64,000 bases of DNA from Anaeramoeba flamelloides (Eukaryota; Metamonada; Anaeramoebidae): the NCBI GenBank assembly GCA_027625915.1, contig JANTQA010000033.1, forward strand, positions 5,704,001 to 5,768,000. The letters are read 5' to 3'. Below are positions 1 through 12,822 of the stretch, in pieces. Within the stretch, counting starts at the first letter, position 1. Every line of letters starts with the position of its first letter. The notes under the pieces were generated by a model. It worked only from the letters and a program-made list of their open reading frames with translations, ran no database searches and was not told the origin of the DNA. Position numbers and translations under genes: made by a program.

Positions 1-700
1 CAATGTGATATCAATTGTTCCGCCTCCTGCATCAACAACTAACAATTTTTTATTATTAAAATCCGTTTTATTTGTATGATCATAAAAATAATCAATTGCA
101 GCAGCCTCAGGTTCATAACAAAAGATCAGATTTAAAGAATTTTTACTTGAGATCAGTCCTGCTTGATGAAATGCTCTTCTCATGATTTCCTTGGCTTGAT
201 TTTCCCAAATCGCAGGGACAGTTAAAACCAATGGTATTGTATTTAAATCAATATCTTTATTCATACCTTGATAAGTTACTTGATATGATTTAATAAATTT
301 TTTAAAAATAAATTTAAACAAACCAGATAAAACTTTGATAAATTTCCATTGAACACCAGAGTAAAATTGGATTTTGAGATTTTTTGAATCATTTTGATAA
401 AGTTTCATTTTGAAGTTTTTGAAGAATTGATAATTCCTAGTTTGATTGTTCTGAAATAATAAATACTCTGTTTCTGCTTTTTTTCCAAAGGAAATTGGTT
501 TCCATTTATTTGAATTGGTTTTTTTTTTAAAAAGTATTGCTGTAGAGGTTTTAAAGTTTTGATCCTCTGGATCTAAATATATTTTAATAAAATCACTAGA
601 AACAACCTGCCAATTTTCATTATGGGTTGTGCTCCAAGATGCTCCAGTCCTTGAAGTACCAAAATCAATTGCACAAACAATTTTATAATTTCGTTGTAAT
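1..700 (-). CDS. HSPA12-like atypical Hsp70, N-terminal part (runs off the left edge)
   Basis: Translating the minus strand from about 700 down to 1 gives an open frame that starts IVCAIDFGTSRTGASW (phosphate-1 loop). It continues through a segment ending FKMKLYQNDS, then LTVPAIWENQAKEIMRRAF, then YEPEAAAIDYF, and reaches DAGGGTIDITL (phosphate-2 loop) at the window edge. This order matches the actin-like ATPase of the HSPA12 branch of Hsp70, and it is a close paralog of the genes at 19057 and 28828. No ATG lies in frame: the frame is open only back to a TAA at 715-717. A TAG at 701-703 is a plausible intron acceptor, so a short upstream exon probably supplies the start. Relative to the paralogs there is one extra lysine codon in a 10-A run, which keeps the frame. 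The C-terminus, and so any vWA domain, lies outside the window. Confidence 0.85.
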
Positions 701-714
701 CTATTGACAATTTG

Positions 715-2586
715 TTATTTTATTTCATAATTAGAAAAGAGGAAATATTCAAATTATTTGATAAATTCCAGAATTATTAGAGCTGGGATAGACCTTTTTC
801 AATCTCCAAGAAAAGAAAAGCAAAATTTAATCCTTTTTTTAGGTATCCTTGTCTAACCTTAAAATTAAACTTTTCAATTTAAAAAATAAATTAATATATA
901 TTTTTTTGTAAATATTAGTGAAAAATAAAAAATATAGTAAAACCTTATTCAGAAATTTCAAGTGAGAAAAATTTTCTTTGTTTTAGAATCTTTGTTTGGT
1001 TGTCACCATTTTTAAAAATTTTAAAAATAAGTGTGTTTCCTAAATTGGTTGTTAGTTTGCTTTGTAATATTTTTACGAGAAATATAAAAAGAATCGGAGA
1101 ATTCCAAAGTGTTTAGAAAAGGGTAACCAAAGTTTCTAAAACTTTTTGAAAAGGTTGTTAATCATGTTATTACTATTATAAGATTTATTTAAGATCTGTT
1201 TAGATTAAGGGATCTATCTAGAAGATCTGATCTTTTTGATACTTTGATTATACATATCAAAACTTAACCAAATTTAAATATAATTTTGCTGAAGAGTAAT
1301 CTTGTGAAGGTATCTATTTTTCAAATTTTGATGTTTGTTTCATAAAAATATCAAAATAAGAAATGCTAAATTAAAAAAAAAAAAAAGAATTACGACATTA
1401 GGGTGTTCGCTGGGTTGAAAAATTGTCAATTTATAAAGAATAAAAATTATTTTCTGCATATTTTTAAAAATATGAAATTTTTATGTAAACTTCCAAAACA
1501 ATAACTAATGAATTGTATTAATTGTAACAAAGATATTTAAAGAGAGTGTTTTGATTAATTTAAATTATTCAGTTTTCTAAATAAATGATCATAACACTAC
1601 AAATATAAATTAATATTTTTAAAAAGGGTACTGAAAATAAATATCAACTACTAATTTAGTAAAAGTAGGATATTGAGAGATGTGGTTGGTAGATTTGTAT
1701 CTAATAACCTAAGGTATGAAAGTTAAATCAAATATATAGTTACAAAAAGAAAAATTCTAAATAAATTTTATTTTTTGGATTTTGGGTTATGATAACCATA
1801 AATCTAATCATTTAAGGTTTATTTATACTTTCAAAATTTATATATTTTCCTTTATAGAAATTATAAATATTTATTCCTAAAGTTCAAAAAAGAAAAACAC
1901 TAAACTATATATTTTTCATTTTGAAGTTATTTTATGTGAGTTAAGACTGTTTTCATCTAATAATTCTAAAAAATATATCTGGAATTAAAAATAAAAACTT
2001 TTATAGATTAATTGGGAAACGACATTATGGATTTTGATAGATTTTTAAAAAAAATTAAAACATTTACTATTCATTTAATAAATCTTATTTTTTCAAAAAT
2101 AGTTTAACTTACTGATAAATTCAAAAACAGTTTAAAAAATTTTTAGTTCACTTTCTATTTTATAAATCCATAAACATAATATATAAACTAATCATTTATA
2201 TTATCATTAGTATGTGATCAAAAAATTTAAAATTCCATAACAAAATTTCAAAAAGAAAGTTTATAAATTAGGGTAAAAGGAGAAAAGTAATTTTCTCTCT
2301 TTATAAATTAATAAATGAAAAAAATAAAAAAAACATTCAAAAAACTCTTGACAAGGAATATTTTGAAAATCAAAATAATTTTTTAATTTCTTAACATTTT
2401 AACAAATAATGGCATTATTAAAAATAAAAACAAAAAAATTTCCAAAAATGGAAAATGAAGTAAACTTTATTAAAGATCTATTTGAATTTATCAGTATTTG
2501 AAATTTTGAATTTTTCGGTTAATTTCTTTATAGATTCATATAAAAAAATTATCCAACTTTGAAATCGGAACATTGATGATTAAATC

Positions 2587-2628
<42 letters not shown>

Positions 2629-2787
2629 GTTAATATTTAGATCCATTTATAAATAAATATAATTTATTGAAACCATATTGTTAGGGTTGTGTAAACTATA
2701 AATTGTATAGATTGGCAATTGTAAATAACATAGAGGTATTCAAGAATATGTGTATACCAATTCAATTTATTATAATTTTTACAATTA
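715..2787. other. AT-rich non-coding stretch
   Basis: I see no coding frame of substance on either strand. Any first exon of the minus-strand Hsp70 gene at 1-700 should lie here, but I cannot place it. A (TA)n tract sits at 2591-2626. Otherwise the stretch holds only A/T runs. Confidence 0.5.
2591..2626. repeat. (TA)n microsatellite
   Basis: About 18 uninterrupted TA units. Similar tracts occur at 3701-3731, 14425-14444 and 33787-33814. Confidence 0.95.
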
Positions 2788-3233
2788 CAGTCTTTCCAAG
2801 TCTACCATAAAATTGTAAATAAAACAGATTTGAGTTTTCTATTCAAATTTTCTATTTTCAAAAAATTCGGAAATAAGAGTTATTATTCAAAAAAAAATTT
2901 CAATAAATGAGCTATTATTCAAATTTTTGAAACATTAAAAAAAAAATTCAAAATCACATGAAACTTAAAAATTATTGGTCCAAAAGAGCCCCAAAAAAAT
3001 ATCAATATTTACTGATCTTTAAAAATTTACCTTTTTTGGACAATATTTTAAAGTACCACATGAATCTTCAAAATTTTTTTTTTTAATGTTTCAAAAATTT
3101 CAATAATAGCTCATTTATTGAAATTTTTTTTTGAATAATAACTCTTATTTCCGAATTTTTTGAAAATAGAAAATTTGAATAAAAAAATCAATTGTGTTTT
3201 ATTTAAAATTTTATGGTAGCCTTGGAACAGCTG
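2788..3233. mobile_element. Palindromic MITE with TA at both ends (Tc1/mariner-like)
   Basis: The left end CAGTCTTTCCAAGTCTACC and the reverse complement of the right end, CAGCTGTTCCAAGGCTACC, form terminal inverted repeats, each bordered by TA. Pairing continues inward: about 2846-2960 is largely the reverse complement of about 3065-3180, so the element would fold into one long hairpin of about 446 bp. It contains no coding frame. The TA flanks and CAG termini suggest a non-autonomous element moved by a Tc1/mariner-type transposase; this is inferred from the ends only. Confidence 0.75.
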
Positions 3234-3698
3234 TAGTTTTAATATTCTTTAATGTTATTTTAATTGAAATCTCACGTAATTGTGAATTTAAAACTAAAGT
3301 ATTTTCCAGTTTTATACGCCAGTTCTAAGAGAGTCAATTACATGTATTTAAAGCAGTTGAATGTATATTAGAAAAAAAAAATAATTTTGGAAATTTTCAA
3401 AATTGGATATAGTTTTTCATATTTTCCTTTTTTTTTTAAGATTTTTGATTGATACATAATTAATTTTGTAAATTTTTTTTATTATTGTTAGATCAAAATT
3501 CACTTAGTAAATGTGTATTATTCTAATTTTATTGCAAGAGTGGAAATGATTATAGAAATTATATTGATTTCTATTGGATTTTTATTTGATCTTCAATTGG
3601 AGCTCAAATGGAACATTGTTGTTTTTGACAATAGGGCACATAAGAATTTTAAGTTTTTCTTTCTAAAGAAAATCTATTGATTTATTAGTTATTTACTT

Positions 3699-3736
<38 letters not shown>

Positions 3737-5629
3737 AATTCAAAATTTTTAAACACACCAAAATTCAATTTGTGAAAAAAAAAAACTTATTTAATCAATT
3801 CTAGAAGATTTACCAAATTAGAACCATTCACAAATTGAAATGTTAACACTTTTTTTACAATTACAATACTCACAAAACAATAAATAAATAATTACCAATA
3901 CAAATAAATCATGGGTGTGTTAAAAATTTTGGAGAGAGCAAAACAAAAAAATACATTGGTAAATTTGTTGAAATTATATTAGGATTATTGATCGATCAAA
4001 GGTTAGATACTACTAACTAATTTTATTTGAGTTCTTCTATTCTGAACAACTTGACTTTAACATAATATCAATTGTTGAAAAATATTTTGATCCAACGAAA
4101 CAAATTACGTAAAACAAACAATGAAATGAAAAGAAAAACTAAAAGATTGAAAAAATGATTTTCATATTTTTCAAAAATCAAAATTATCTTCAATTTAAAT
4201 GAAATTGAATTATTGTGATTGATTGGATCGTTTTAGTTTTGTGGAAAATTTTGAATTTTAGTTTATATATAGAATTATATACCACTTAATACCACGGATT
4301 GTTTAATTTTTATCAAGTTTTTAATAAAAGATTAAAAATGATATTGAGGTGTAGAAATATATTTATTTTGATATTTGCCTTTAATCAATATTTCAATTTT
4401 AATAAAAAGTCAAAATAATTCAAAGATAAAGAAGTTATGTACTGGAATTTTTTTGAGATATTGGAAAAATCAATACATTAATTTTTTTTTCGATTTTTTT
4501 AAAGATTTTTATTTTTTTTAATTTTTTAAATCAGAAATTTGTTACAATAATAGTAATTCAAAACTCAATACATTGGTTTATTAATTATAATCAAATAAGT
4601 TTGTTAATTTTATGAGAAAAAAAAATAAATAAAAAAATATATTATATACAAATTTTCATTTTTTTTCCGATAAAATTTCAATAAAGATTAAATCAAGAGA
4701 AAAATGAAATAGATTTTCTTTTTTCAAAAATTAAAAGTTTAATTTAAATATTTTTCTAAAAACTTTATTTATACAATAGAAGATTCTTGAAAAAACAAAA
4801 CAAAAAAAAAATGAAAAATAATTTTATTTATTGCAGTGAAATTAAATCAATAATTTTTTTTTTAATAGACAAAATATATCAGCCTAAATTTAAAAAAAAA
4901 TAAAAAAGAGCTTTTAAATATTCTCCAAAGTTAATAAAATAATCTTAGGAACCAATTAAATTTTGTTTTTTGAATTTTTTTATTTATAAAAATTTGAATA
5001 AAATTCTTGCAAAAATTTGAATTTTTCAAAGTAAATTAATAAATATCTTTGGAAATAATTTTTGATCTATGGTATATGATTCACTATTATTGTTAATTTG
5101 ATACTTAGATTATAAAAAGTCAAAAATTATTTCACAGTAAGGATTAAAAAAAAAAATCAATTATTAATCTTACTCGAACTATTAGCCAAACCATTTACAT
5201 TTGAAAAAAAAAGCTTGTTTAACAAAAATGAAAATTTCCAATTAAATTTTAATATGTATTTTTTTTATTTTTAAATTATTTAAAATCAAATATATATATT
5301 TCCATTCTAAAGTATTCAATATATAAAACAATTTTTTTAAGTTATGTCATAATATCTTTTGTAATCAATAAATTACTTATTGAGAAAAGTATTTTAGGAA
5401 ATGCTGGGTGAGGTAAAGTCCCCAAAAAAAATTATAAATTAAAGTATGATGTATTTTAATAATTCAAAATAAAAAATTTGGGATGTGTAGATAAATTTTA
5501 CGATAAAAAAAATTTTTTTAATTTGTTTTGGATAAATTTTACTCTTTAAAAATAATCAAATCACAAGAATCAAGAAAAATTTTTCAAATGTTAAAAATTT
5601 TTTTCAAGTTATTTTTTTATTGTAGGTAA
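3234..5629. other. AT-rich stretch without recognised genes
   Basis: Contains a (TA)n tract at 3701-3731. A small imperfect inverted repeat around 3737-3945 pairs AATTCAAAATTTTTAACAC-like sequence with TGTGTTAAAAATTTTGG. Nothing else recognisable is visible on either strand. Confidence 0.45.
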
Positions 5630-6210
5630 ATATACAATATTAAATTTTTTTCTATTTCAACCCAATCCCAATCTTCTTTATATTGGGAAGAATAGTTACA
5701 AAGGAAAAAGATCAACTGGTCACTTGCTAATACTGTGGATTGAAACACGAAAGTATGAGTAACTTGAAAATAAAAATCAAAACCAAAGTCAAAATATGCC
5801 AAAAATTTCAAATCAGATAAAAAAAAAAAAAAGAAATTACAACAATTAAACATCGATCCTCAAGTGAACATTCAGGATCAATTATCAAATTATTATTAAA
5901 TCAACCAAAATTATTGTGGCTGTAATTTTAGGAGCACTTCATTGGAATATAGCATAGTTTTTTTTTTTTTTTTATTGTTTACCAATTGTTTCTTAAAAAA
6001 GCTTTTTAAGTTTTTTTTATTTTCTTTTTCTTTTTTTCCTTTTTTTTATTCAATTTTTTGCTTTTACCTTTTAAAAATAAAAAAAAATTCGGATATATCC
6101 TATCCTTGAACAATCTTGAGATCGATGATTTTACGGTTAAATTACCTTTGAGGAAATTTAAGTAAAAGGACATTTAGAGTGTAATTTACACTTCTTCTAT
6201 CAATAAATAT
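5630..6210 (+). repeat. Dispersed repeat R1, copy 1
   Basis: Shares with 13124-13720 an ordered series of blocks: GTTACAAAGGAAAAAGATCA, then an A-run followed by TTACAACAATTAAACA, then TTTTAGGAGCACTTC or its variant, a long T-run, and TTTTACGGTTAAATTACC followed by an AAGGACATTTAG block. A further reverse-orientation match to the last blocks is at 47050-47300. The repeat is decayed and its function is unknown. The 78-codon minus-strand frame inside it is Phe/Tyr-rich and looks like a by-product of the T/A runs. Confidence 0.6.
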
Positions 6211-7678
6211 TCAATTTTTAATTAAAAAATTTCTATATAAGATACTTAATTATAAATTTTATATCTTAAAATCCTTTGATAACAATTCAAACTAAAAATT
6301 ATATTTGAAAGTCAATTGGTATATTTAAGTTATTAAGGTTTAAATATATACCCCATTCGAAAAAGTTCGACACAGTTTAAACAGTTGAAAAAATCGAACA
6401 GATTTGGATTGACTATTTTTTGACTAAGAATAATTAATTCAGAAACTGAATTGAAACAAAATACCTACCAATTAATGGAACATGTCGGATTCTTTTAAGA
6501 AAAATGACCAAATTATCCCTTTTACTTCCTTCAATAATACCATTAATCCAAATTAGAAGGATTCTGGGAATATTTTTGAGTGCAACAGAGTGCCTGTAGT
6601 TTCTTTTACAGAACTCAAAGGAATGGAGTAATATCAGAAATTTTTCTCTTTTAATTTCTATAATAAAAAAAAGGGCTAATATTTAATCCCTATGTTTTAT
6701 TGGTATTCAAAAAAAAATCAGAAAATCTATCGATATTCCCATTATCCAAAAGAATAGAGAAAAATTATTGATTTTTTAGTTTTAAATTCGGATCAATATT
6801 TTGTAAAGGAGGTTAACTTGGGAACTTTGATTTTATTATTAAAAATAAAAGTTTATCAGAATCAACAAAAAACCCAAAAAAGGTAACCAGTTTTGTTTTT
6901 TAATTTGAGAAATAAAAAGAAAATTTTCTCATGAAAACAAAAATTATCAAAAAAAGATGAGTAGAGCTTTCTTGAATTACAAAAAACAGGGTTTAATCAA
7001 TTCTAACGAATTCTTAAAAATATAAGGACAAACACGCTGAATTAATTACTCACTCTTTGATTGAGAACAAAAAAATATTTCTCTAATCAAAAAAAAAAGT
7101 ATAAGAAGCTTCTACAAAATTTAAAAATAATAGAGTAAAATCTTATATTTTTCCAATTAATTTTCAATTATGGAAAATAAAAAGATAAAAAATATTTAAA
7201 ACTTCGAATATAATCCTCAATTTAAAAACCCAGAAATTTTTACACATTACCTTAAGAGGTATTCTAATGTTATGAATAAAAATAAATCAAAATACTGCAA
7301 ATTCTGCAAAAAAATAAAGTAATTTAGAAATCGTTAAAGATTTAGACATTTTTCTATAAAAGTATCCATTTTATCAAAGTAATGGTACAATATATAATAT
7401 ATTAATTAAAAAAAAATAATATTTCTAATATATTAAAAAAATAATGTTTATATCTATTACAAAATAAGATTCAATCGGTTTATTTGTCATAGTCTATAAG
7501 AAATCTATTTTTGAAATTTTTGAAAAAATTCCTGAAAAGTAATTAAGGAATTTAGGAAGTACTGTAAAGTGCCGTCAAGTTACATAGATACATAGATTTA
7601 TTTTAATTTCTCAAATCAAATAAAAACTTGAGGTACTTTTCCCGAATTCAAAAGAATTCGAGTAAAAAATTAAGTTTA
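6211..7678. other. AT-rich stretch without recognised genes
   Basis: Nothing coding is visible. Around 6480-6700 and 7540-7590 are short pieces of the sequence that flanks the hairpin repeats elsewhere, such as AAGTGCCGTCAAGTTAC. These suggest old repeat debris. Confidence 0.4.
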
Positions 7679-8112
7679 CCGTTGTGGAAAAAAAGTGAAA
7701 CTGGAAAAAAAGCGAAACACGGTTTTTAATTGGGTATATTACTGAAAATTCAAAGTAAGATCAATGAAAAAAAGAATAAATAAATAAATAAATACAAATG
7801 AAGTATTCATCACAATAACAGTTTTTTTTAATACTATCTTTTAGTATGGGTTTTTCTTTGATTGATCAATTATTAAAAATTTGTTTAAAAAATTGACTAT
7901 TTTTGAGATCTCCAAAACCACACAAACAATTTCGATAAATCAAGTAGATTTAAATTGTATTTGTTGAATTGATTGAAAATAATATTATGGGTTATTATTT
8001 GAAGTTAATTGGTTTCTTCTTTTTATTGATTTTACTTTTCATTTTCAGTAAGGTTCCCAATTAAAAACCGTGTTTCACTTTTTTTCCATGTTTCACTTTT
8101 TTTCCACATCAG
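7679..8112. mobile_element. MITE of about 430 bp with TTA at both ends
   Basis: The left end CCGTTGTGGAAAAAAAGTG and the reverse complement of the right end, CTGATGTGGAAAAAAAGTG, form inverted repeats. They extend about 55 bases inward to CGGTTTTTAATTGGG. Each end is bordered by TTA (7676-7678 and 8113-8115), which looks like a 3-bp target duplication as in the PIF/Harbinger group; the assignment is tentative. The interior is AT-rich and non-coding. A degenerate relative of its right half lies at about 24880-25140. Confidence 0.75.
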
Positions 8113-8157
8113 TTATACTCAATTCTTTAAATTCTGCAAAAAATAATGAAAGTAACT

Positions 8158-8235
8158 AGGTTTTTTTTAATTTTTGAAATAAACTGAAAATTAAATAAAT
8201 TTTCTGTTTATTTCTCAAATTAAAAAAAACCAAAC
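8158..8235. repeat. Hairpin repeat (AGGTTTTTTTTA type)
   Basis: Near-perfect inverted repeat: AGGTTTTTTTTAATTTTTGA is answered by the complementary TCTCAAATTAAAAAAAACC, with a short loop. The same design recurs at 15926-15998, 22545-22620, 31827-31902 and 32690-32764. Confidence 0.7.
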
Positions 8236-8569
8236 GGTAAACAATAGGAATGCTAAACCTCCTTAAATTTAAATTTATGTATTAAAAAGTTTAACAATTA
8301 ATTTTCTAATTTTTATTTTTGTTTTTTCAAATGAAGACAGCTGTAGAGCACATCTTTTATTAATATAAAGTTTAAAATGAAAAGAAAAAATCATTAATAA
8401 ATGATAAGATAATTATCTTCTTGAAGAAGAAAAAATAAGTATTTATAAGATCAATAATTAATAAAAATAAAGTAGCCAAAAAAAAAAAAAAAAAAATGGA
8501 AGAACAAGAGTCAAATAGTGTTAATAAATTAAAAAAATATATAAAATAGAAGAATCAAAATAAAAAAAA

Positions 8570-11368
8570 TTATAATTCAATAATTAAATATTTGGTTAAA
8601 ATTAAATCTTTTGAAGAATTAGTTATCATTGGGAAAAAAATAGCACTATTATTATTAATGTTGCTTGTACACTGATTTTGCTGATTTTTATTCTTTTTAC
8701 TTTTCTTTTGAAGAAAAATAGGCAGAACAAATGGCGAATTCGAGTTAATCATAAGAATCTCATATTCCGAATTATCAATATGTACCTTCTCTTGTTTTGA
8801 AAAATGATAGGAAAATTGGTATCTCCAATCTGAGAAAATTTGAATACATTTTGTAATCAACTTGGAAAAATAAATATTTAATTGTTTATATACCTTAACT
8901 TCCTGTTCCAAGATGTCAATACTCTTTAAAGTATCTGTTCCTGTACCAAACATTTCTATATATTGTTTTGTCGTTAAGAATAGCTTTAATTTTTTAAAAT
9001 TTGATAGCAATTTATTGGAATCTAGATTTTCAACTCTTTTTAATTCGAAATCGTAACCTTTCAAATTATGGTTTGAAATATGTTGAATTGTATTCATTCC
9101 AATCGCATTTTTAAACTCTGTAAAAAAATTATGTGATTTTTCTAAATTGAATTTCCATGTGTCCAAGTATTCCCTAATAAATTCTTCCTTTTGATCGGTA
9201 ACGATTGTTTGAAAAAAATCAAAAATTATACGTTTAATAAAACGATAGATATATTCTTTCCTGTAATTTTTCTCAATTTTTAAACTCATTAAGATATCAT
9301 TTTTATATGCCTCAAATTTTTCATCCATTTTCTTAATGAAGTGCATGCTCATATATGACATTTTTTTGATATCAAATTTGTTTCTTTTAAGCATCCCTAA
9401 TGGCGCCTTGATCTGTGCTATAAAGTTTTTAAATTTTGAAATAGGATCTTTTTGAACCAACAAATTTGATGAAAGTTTTAGGTCTAAATATAACTGCTCA
9501 AGTAAAGGTGGCATTTTTTCTTCTTGCTTAATGGCTTTATTTTTTTCAAGTAATTTTTTGAGTTGACCTTGATTGTCGTTTTTACTTAGTTCAAGTAATT
9601 TAGTCTTTTTTTCAAGAATTATTTTAGTAATACTATTTAGTTCGCGGAGAAGTTTGCTTTCATAATCATTGAATTGTTTCAATACAATCAAATTATTTTT
9701 ATTTGCTATCTCAATTGAATAACGATTTTGTACTCGGCCTTTGGCTTTGAGATTATTTTTTGTTTCTTTTCCTTCTTCTTCTTCTTCTTCTTCTTCTTCT
9801 TTTTCTTTTTCTTTTTCTTTTTCTTTTTCTTTTTCTTTTTCTTTTTCTTCTGGTAATTGTAATAAATTCAAAAAATTTTTCTTCATTGTTAAGGATTCTT
9901 GAAATTGTTTATCCATTTCCTCTATATTATTTTTGTATTCGTCTTTAATTAATATTAAACTTTTTTTTAATTCACTAATTTTATTTACTAAAGGACTTTG
10001 TTGTAATTTGAGAACATATACGTTTGGTTTACCGATCTCAAAAGAACCAACATCATTTGTGATTTGTTTAATTTCCAAATTTTTGTGATCTGTGTTAATT
10101 CTTAATTCCTGTTCGTAGTCTTGTTTTATTGCCTCAAAGGTCTTTTTCATTTCACTTAACTTTAATGTTATTTCCTTTTTATGTTGGGTGAAAGTTTGTA
10201 AATGGTTCTCCATTAATGATTTTTTGTGTTCTGTATTATGTTCCTTGCTTTTTAATTCTTTTGGGTCTTGTTTGAATAAAAGATTGCTATATAGTTTCTG
10301 AATTTGATCTTCAAAAGTAGTAATTTTGTGAGTAATTGTAGAAATTTGGTCTTCAATAACACTATTTTCGAGGCTAATTGCATTCTTGATCATTGGTATC
10401 ACTTTAATCAATTTCTTATCTTGACTATTAAATTTTATCAATATTTGTTTTTCAATTTCCTGATTTTTTTGAATTGGTTCATGTCTTTGGTTGTCAATTT
10501 TGAGCTTGGTTTTATTAATGTAGGGTTTAGGCTGTTTTTGTTGAGATTGTTTTTCACTTATTTTTATATTTTGACTCTTGTCTTCATTGCCAACACCATT
10601 ATTATTCAGAGACTCCCCAGATTCGTTTATATGGTTCAGCTTCTTTTCCAATTCCATAATTTCTTCTTGGATTGCTTTTTGCTCTTTGATAGAACTATTT
10701 TTTAATTCGTCTTTTTTTCGTTTAAATTCATAAAACATATTTTTGAGATGATGATGTATTTCCTCAATCTGCTTTTTTATCTTGTTACAATTGTCTTTGT
10801 TAACTTTTGTTAGGCAATCATTTTCATTCTCATGTTCCGTTTTAATCATATTTTTTATCTGTTCTGTTTGTTTCATTAGATCATCCTTCTTATGCTTAAT
10901 TGTATCTGATAGACTATTAGTGAGAGTATCCATTAATTCTTCAAGTTTTTCATACCAGTCGCAGTAACCTTGATTTTCTTCTTTTAATTCTCTATATTCC
11001 CGTTCGTATTCTATTTTTTCTCCTAGATAATTCTTTGCTTGAGTTCCTTCTTCTTTCAGCTTCTGTAATTCTTGTTTTGCATGATTTAATTCTTGTTTTT
11101 CAAAATCTTTTTTTACTTTGGTCTTCTTTTCCATTAAAATTCTGTACACTTTCCCAAGTGTTTGATTTATTCGTTGGACTTGGTCAGTCTGAGATGTTAA
11201 TGTCATTGATTTGTTGTCGTTTTCTGGTTCTGTTACAATTTTTATCTGTTTTGCTTTCTGCATAAGTTCAAAAGTCTCATAGACATGATCGTATTCAACT
11301 AATTTCTTGACCAATTCGTACTTTTCCATCTTTTTGTATTTTTTTTCGTTTCCGTTTCTGTTTCCCAT
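8570..11368 (-). CDS. Large coiled-coil protein A (unrecognised family)
   Basis: Intronless frame encoding about 932 residues if it starts at the ATG at 11368 (MGNRNGNEKKY). The frame is open a further 58 codons upstream, but that part is Phe/Ile/Tyr-rich and reads like untranslated sequence, so I prefer the internal start. Roughly the first 650 residues are Lys/Glu/Gln-rich heptad-like coiled coil. Near the middle is a pure EK run followed by nine glutamates, encoded by a hexanucleotide repeat at about 9770-9855. The last 280 residues are a less charged helical region ending in SPFVLPIFLQ and a KN-rich tail. No catalytic motif is visible. The architecture (long coil, helical C-terminal region, hydrophobic segment with PI near the end) resembles the two other coiled-coil genes in this window. 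A cytoskeletal or scaffold role would be a guess. Confidence 0.8.
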   Translation of the reverse strand: MGNRNGNEKKYKKMEKYELVKKLVEYDHVYETFELMQKAKQIKIVTEPENDNKSMTLTSQTDQVQRINQTLGKVYRILMEKKTKVKKDFEKQELNHAKQELQKLKEEGTQAKNYLGEKIEYEREYRELKEENQGYCDWYEKLEELMDTLTNSLSDTIKHKKDDLMKQTEQIKNMIKTEHENENDCLTKVNKDNCNKIKKQIEEIHHHLKNMFYEFKRKKDELKNSSIKEQKAIQEEIMELEKKLNHINESGESLNNNGVGNEDKSQNIKISEKQSQQKQPKPYINKTKLKIDNQRHEPIQKNQEIEKQILIKFNSQDKKLIKVIPMIKNAISLENSVIEDQISTITHKITTFEDQIQKLYSNLLFKQDPKELKSKEHNTEHKKSLMENHLQTFTQHKKEITLKLSEMKKTFEAIKQDYEQELRINTDHKNLEIKQITNDVGSFEIGKPNVYVLKLQQSPLVNKISELKKSLILIKDEYKNNIEEMDKQFQESLTMKKNFLNLLQLPEEKEKEKEKEKEKEKEKEEEEEEEEEGKETKNNLKAKGRVQNRYSIEIANKNNLIVLKQFNDYESKLLRELNSITKIILEKKTKLLELSKNDNQGQLKKLLEKNKAIKQEEKMPPLLEQLYLDLKLSSNLLVQKDPISKFKNFIAQIKAPLGMLKRNKFDIKKMSYMSMHFIKKMDEKFEAYKNDILMSLKIEKNYRKEYIYRFIKRIIFDFFQTIVTDQKEEFIREYLDTWKFNLEKSHNFFTEFKNAIGMNTIQHISNHNLKGYDFELKRVENLDSNKLLSNFKKLKLFLTTKQYIEMFGTGTDTLKSIDILEQEVKVYKQLNIYFSKLITKCIQIFSDWRYQFSYHFSKQEKVHIDNSEYEILMINSNSPFVLPIFLQKKSKKNKNQQNQCTSNINNNSAIFFPMITNSSKDLILTKYLIIEL

Positions 11369-12375
11369 ATCGGTATGCTTGAAAAATAAAATAAAAACAA
11401 AAGAATAATAAATAAAAAAAATGATTGAATCGACCTCGATTAAAAATTTTCCGTTTATTTTTCCTCTATTTGGAATTAATTTGGTATATTTATAAAGAGA
11501 AGAATGGTTATGTGAGTTTCTTCTATTTAAAGTTCTGATCATTAAAGTATGGAAAGTTTTTTTTTACCTCAAAATGTTCTTCTGCAATTTTCAATTTTTA
11601 GAGTTTCTTCATTAGGTAATATATCCTCTTATCTTGGAACTATTTCATAACTAAAGCAATATTTAAAGAGGTGTGCTGTTATAGCTGTTGTTGGGTTTGA
11701 GTTTTGGAGATCATTTGTATTGTCTCTCTTTGAAAATTTCGTTTCTTTTGATTTTTTTATTTATCAAAAATTACTTTGATTTTTAAAAAGTTTTTCATTT
11801 GACAAATAAATTTAAAAATTGAATTTTAGTTATATAAAAGACTCAAAATGAATTCTACCCAGATGGAATTGAATTAGTATATAAAAAAGAATTATTTCAG
11901 ATATCTAATAATACGTATTATTCAATATTTTTTTAGATTGTAGTATGGGATTATTTTTACAATAAAACATCTTTATTTAATATTTTGAAGAGCTGATAGA
12001 TCTTGCATTTTTCTTCTTATAATTCTAATAGTTTTTTGGGATAACAAAATCAATTATAGAATTTTATCAAAATTGGTTCACTATTAAAGAATTGACAAAA
12101 AAAATCGAGGTTGATTCATTTATTTTGGTTTTAAATAATTTTGACAGTTTTTTAAATGGGAGAGCATTACATTCTTGCTTGTTCTTGTATTTCTGAAATA
12201 AATAATCTTTCAAGAAATGATACGAAAATTATTTGGTAATTTATTCTTATTTTTTACAAAATACTTTTCAGCTTTTAGTTATGAGATTTTCAGATTCCCA
12301 GATACTAAACAATGTGTTTTCAATTTATTGATGGTGACTTGTCAAAAAAAAAATTGGAAACAATCTCATTAATTA
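11369..12375. other. Upstream of coiled-coil gene A; no gene recognised
   Basis: The first 170 bases extend the frame of gene A and probably hold its 5' leader. A pyrimidine-rich stretch ending CAAG precedes the chosen ATG on the minus strand and could be an intron acceptor. Beyond that I see only AT-rich sequence. Confidence 0.4.
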
Positions 12376-12570
12376 CAGTCAGTTCCATTTTTAAGATAAA
12401 AACTTTCAACGAAATTTAAGGCACCAAAAAAATCTCAAACAAGGCACAAAATTTGAAATTTCTTTTTTCACAAATTATTTTACTAGAATCTGAATTTACT
12501 CTCTTAGTTTGAGTTTTTTATTGTGCTTTAAATTTAGTTGAAATTTGGGACTTGAAAGTGGAACTGTCTG
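12376..12570. mobile_element. TA-flanked palindromic MITE, family T, copy 1 (most diverged)
   Basis: Starts CAGTCAGTTCCATTTTTAAG and ends with its complement GGAACTGTCTG, with TA on both sides. Internal blocks CTTTCAACGAAATTTAAGGC and CTTTAAATTTAGTTGAAATT pair with each other. Three better-preserved copies lie at 14445, 31904 and 45178. It is non-coding and non-autonomous; the ends and TA flanks suggest a Tc1/mariner-type mover. Confidence 0.8.
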
Positions 12571-12822
12571 TAACTCTTGATAAAATAGTTTGATAAGACT
12601 TGAGAAAAATGTTCTACAAAAAAAAACCGAGTTTTTCAATTATTAAGCATGTTTCTGTTTTCTAAGAAGGTTCACAGAATAAAAGATCAAAGAAACCAAA
12701 AATAAACATTAAACAAATATGGCACTGTTTCCTTAAAGTTCTATTATTAATAAAGAAATTGTAAAAATGATTGATCAAATTGGAAAATTTATATCAAAAA
12801 TAGATTAAAACTTGGAAAATTT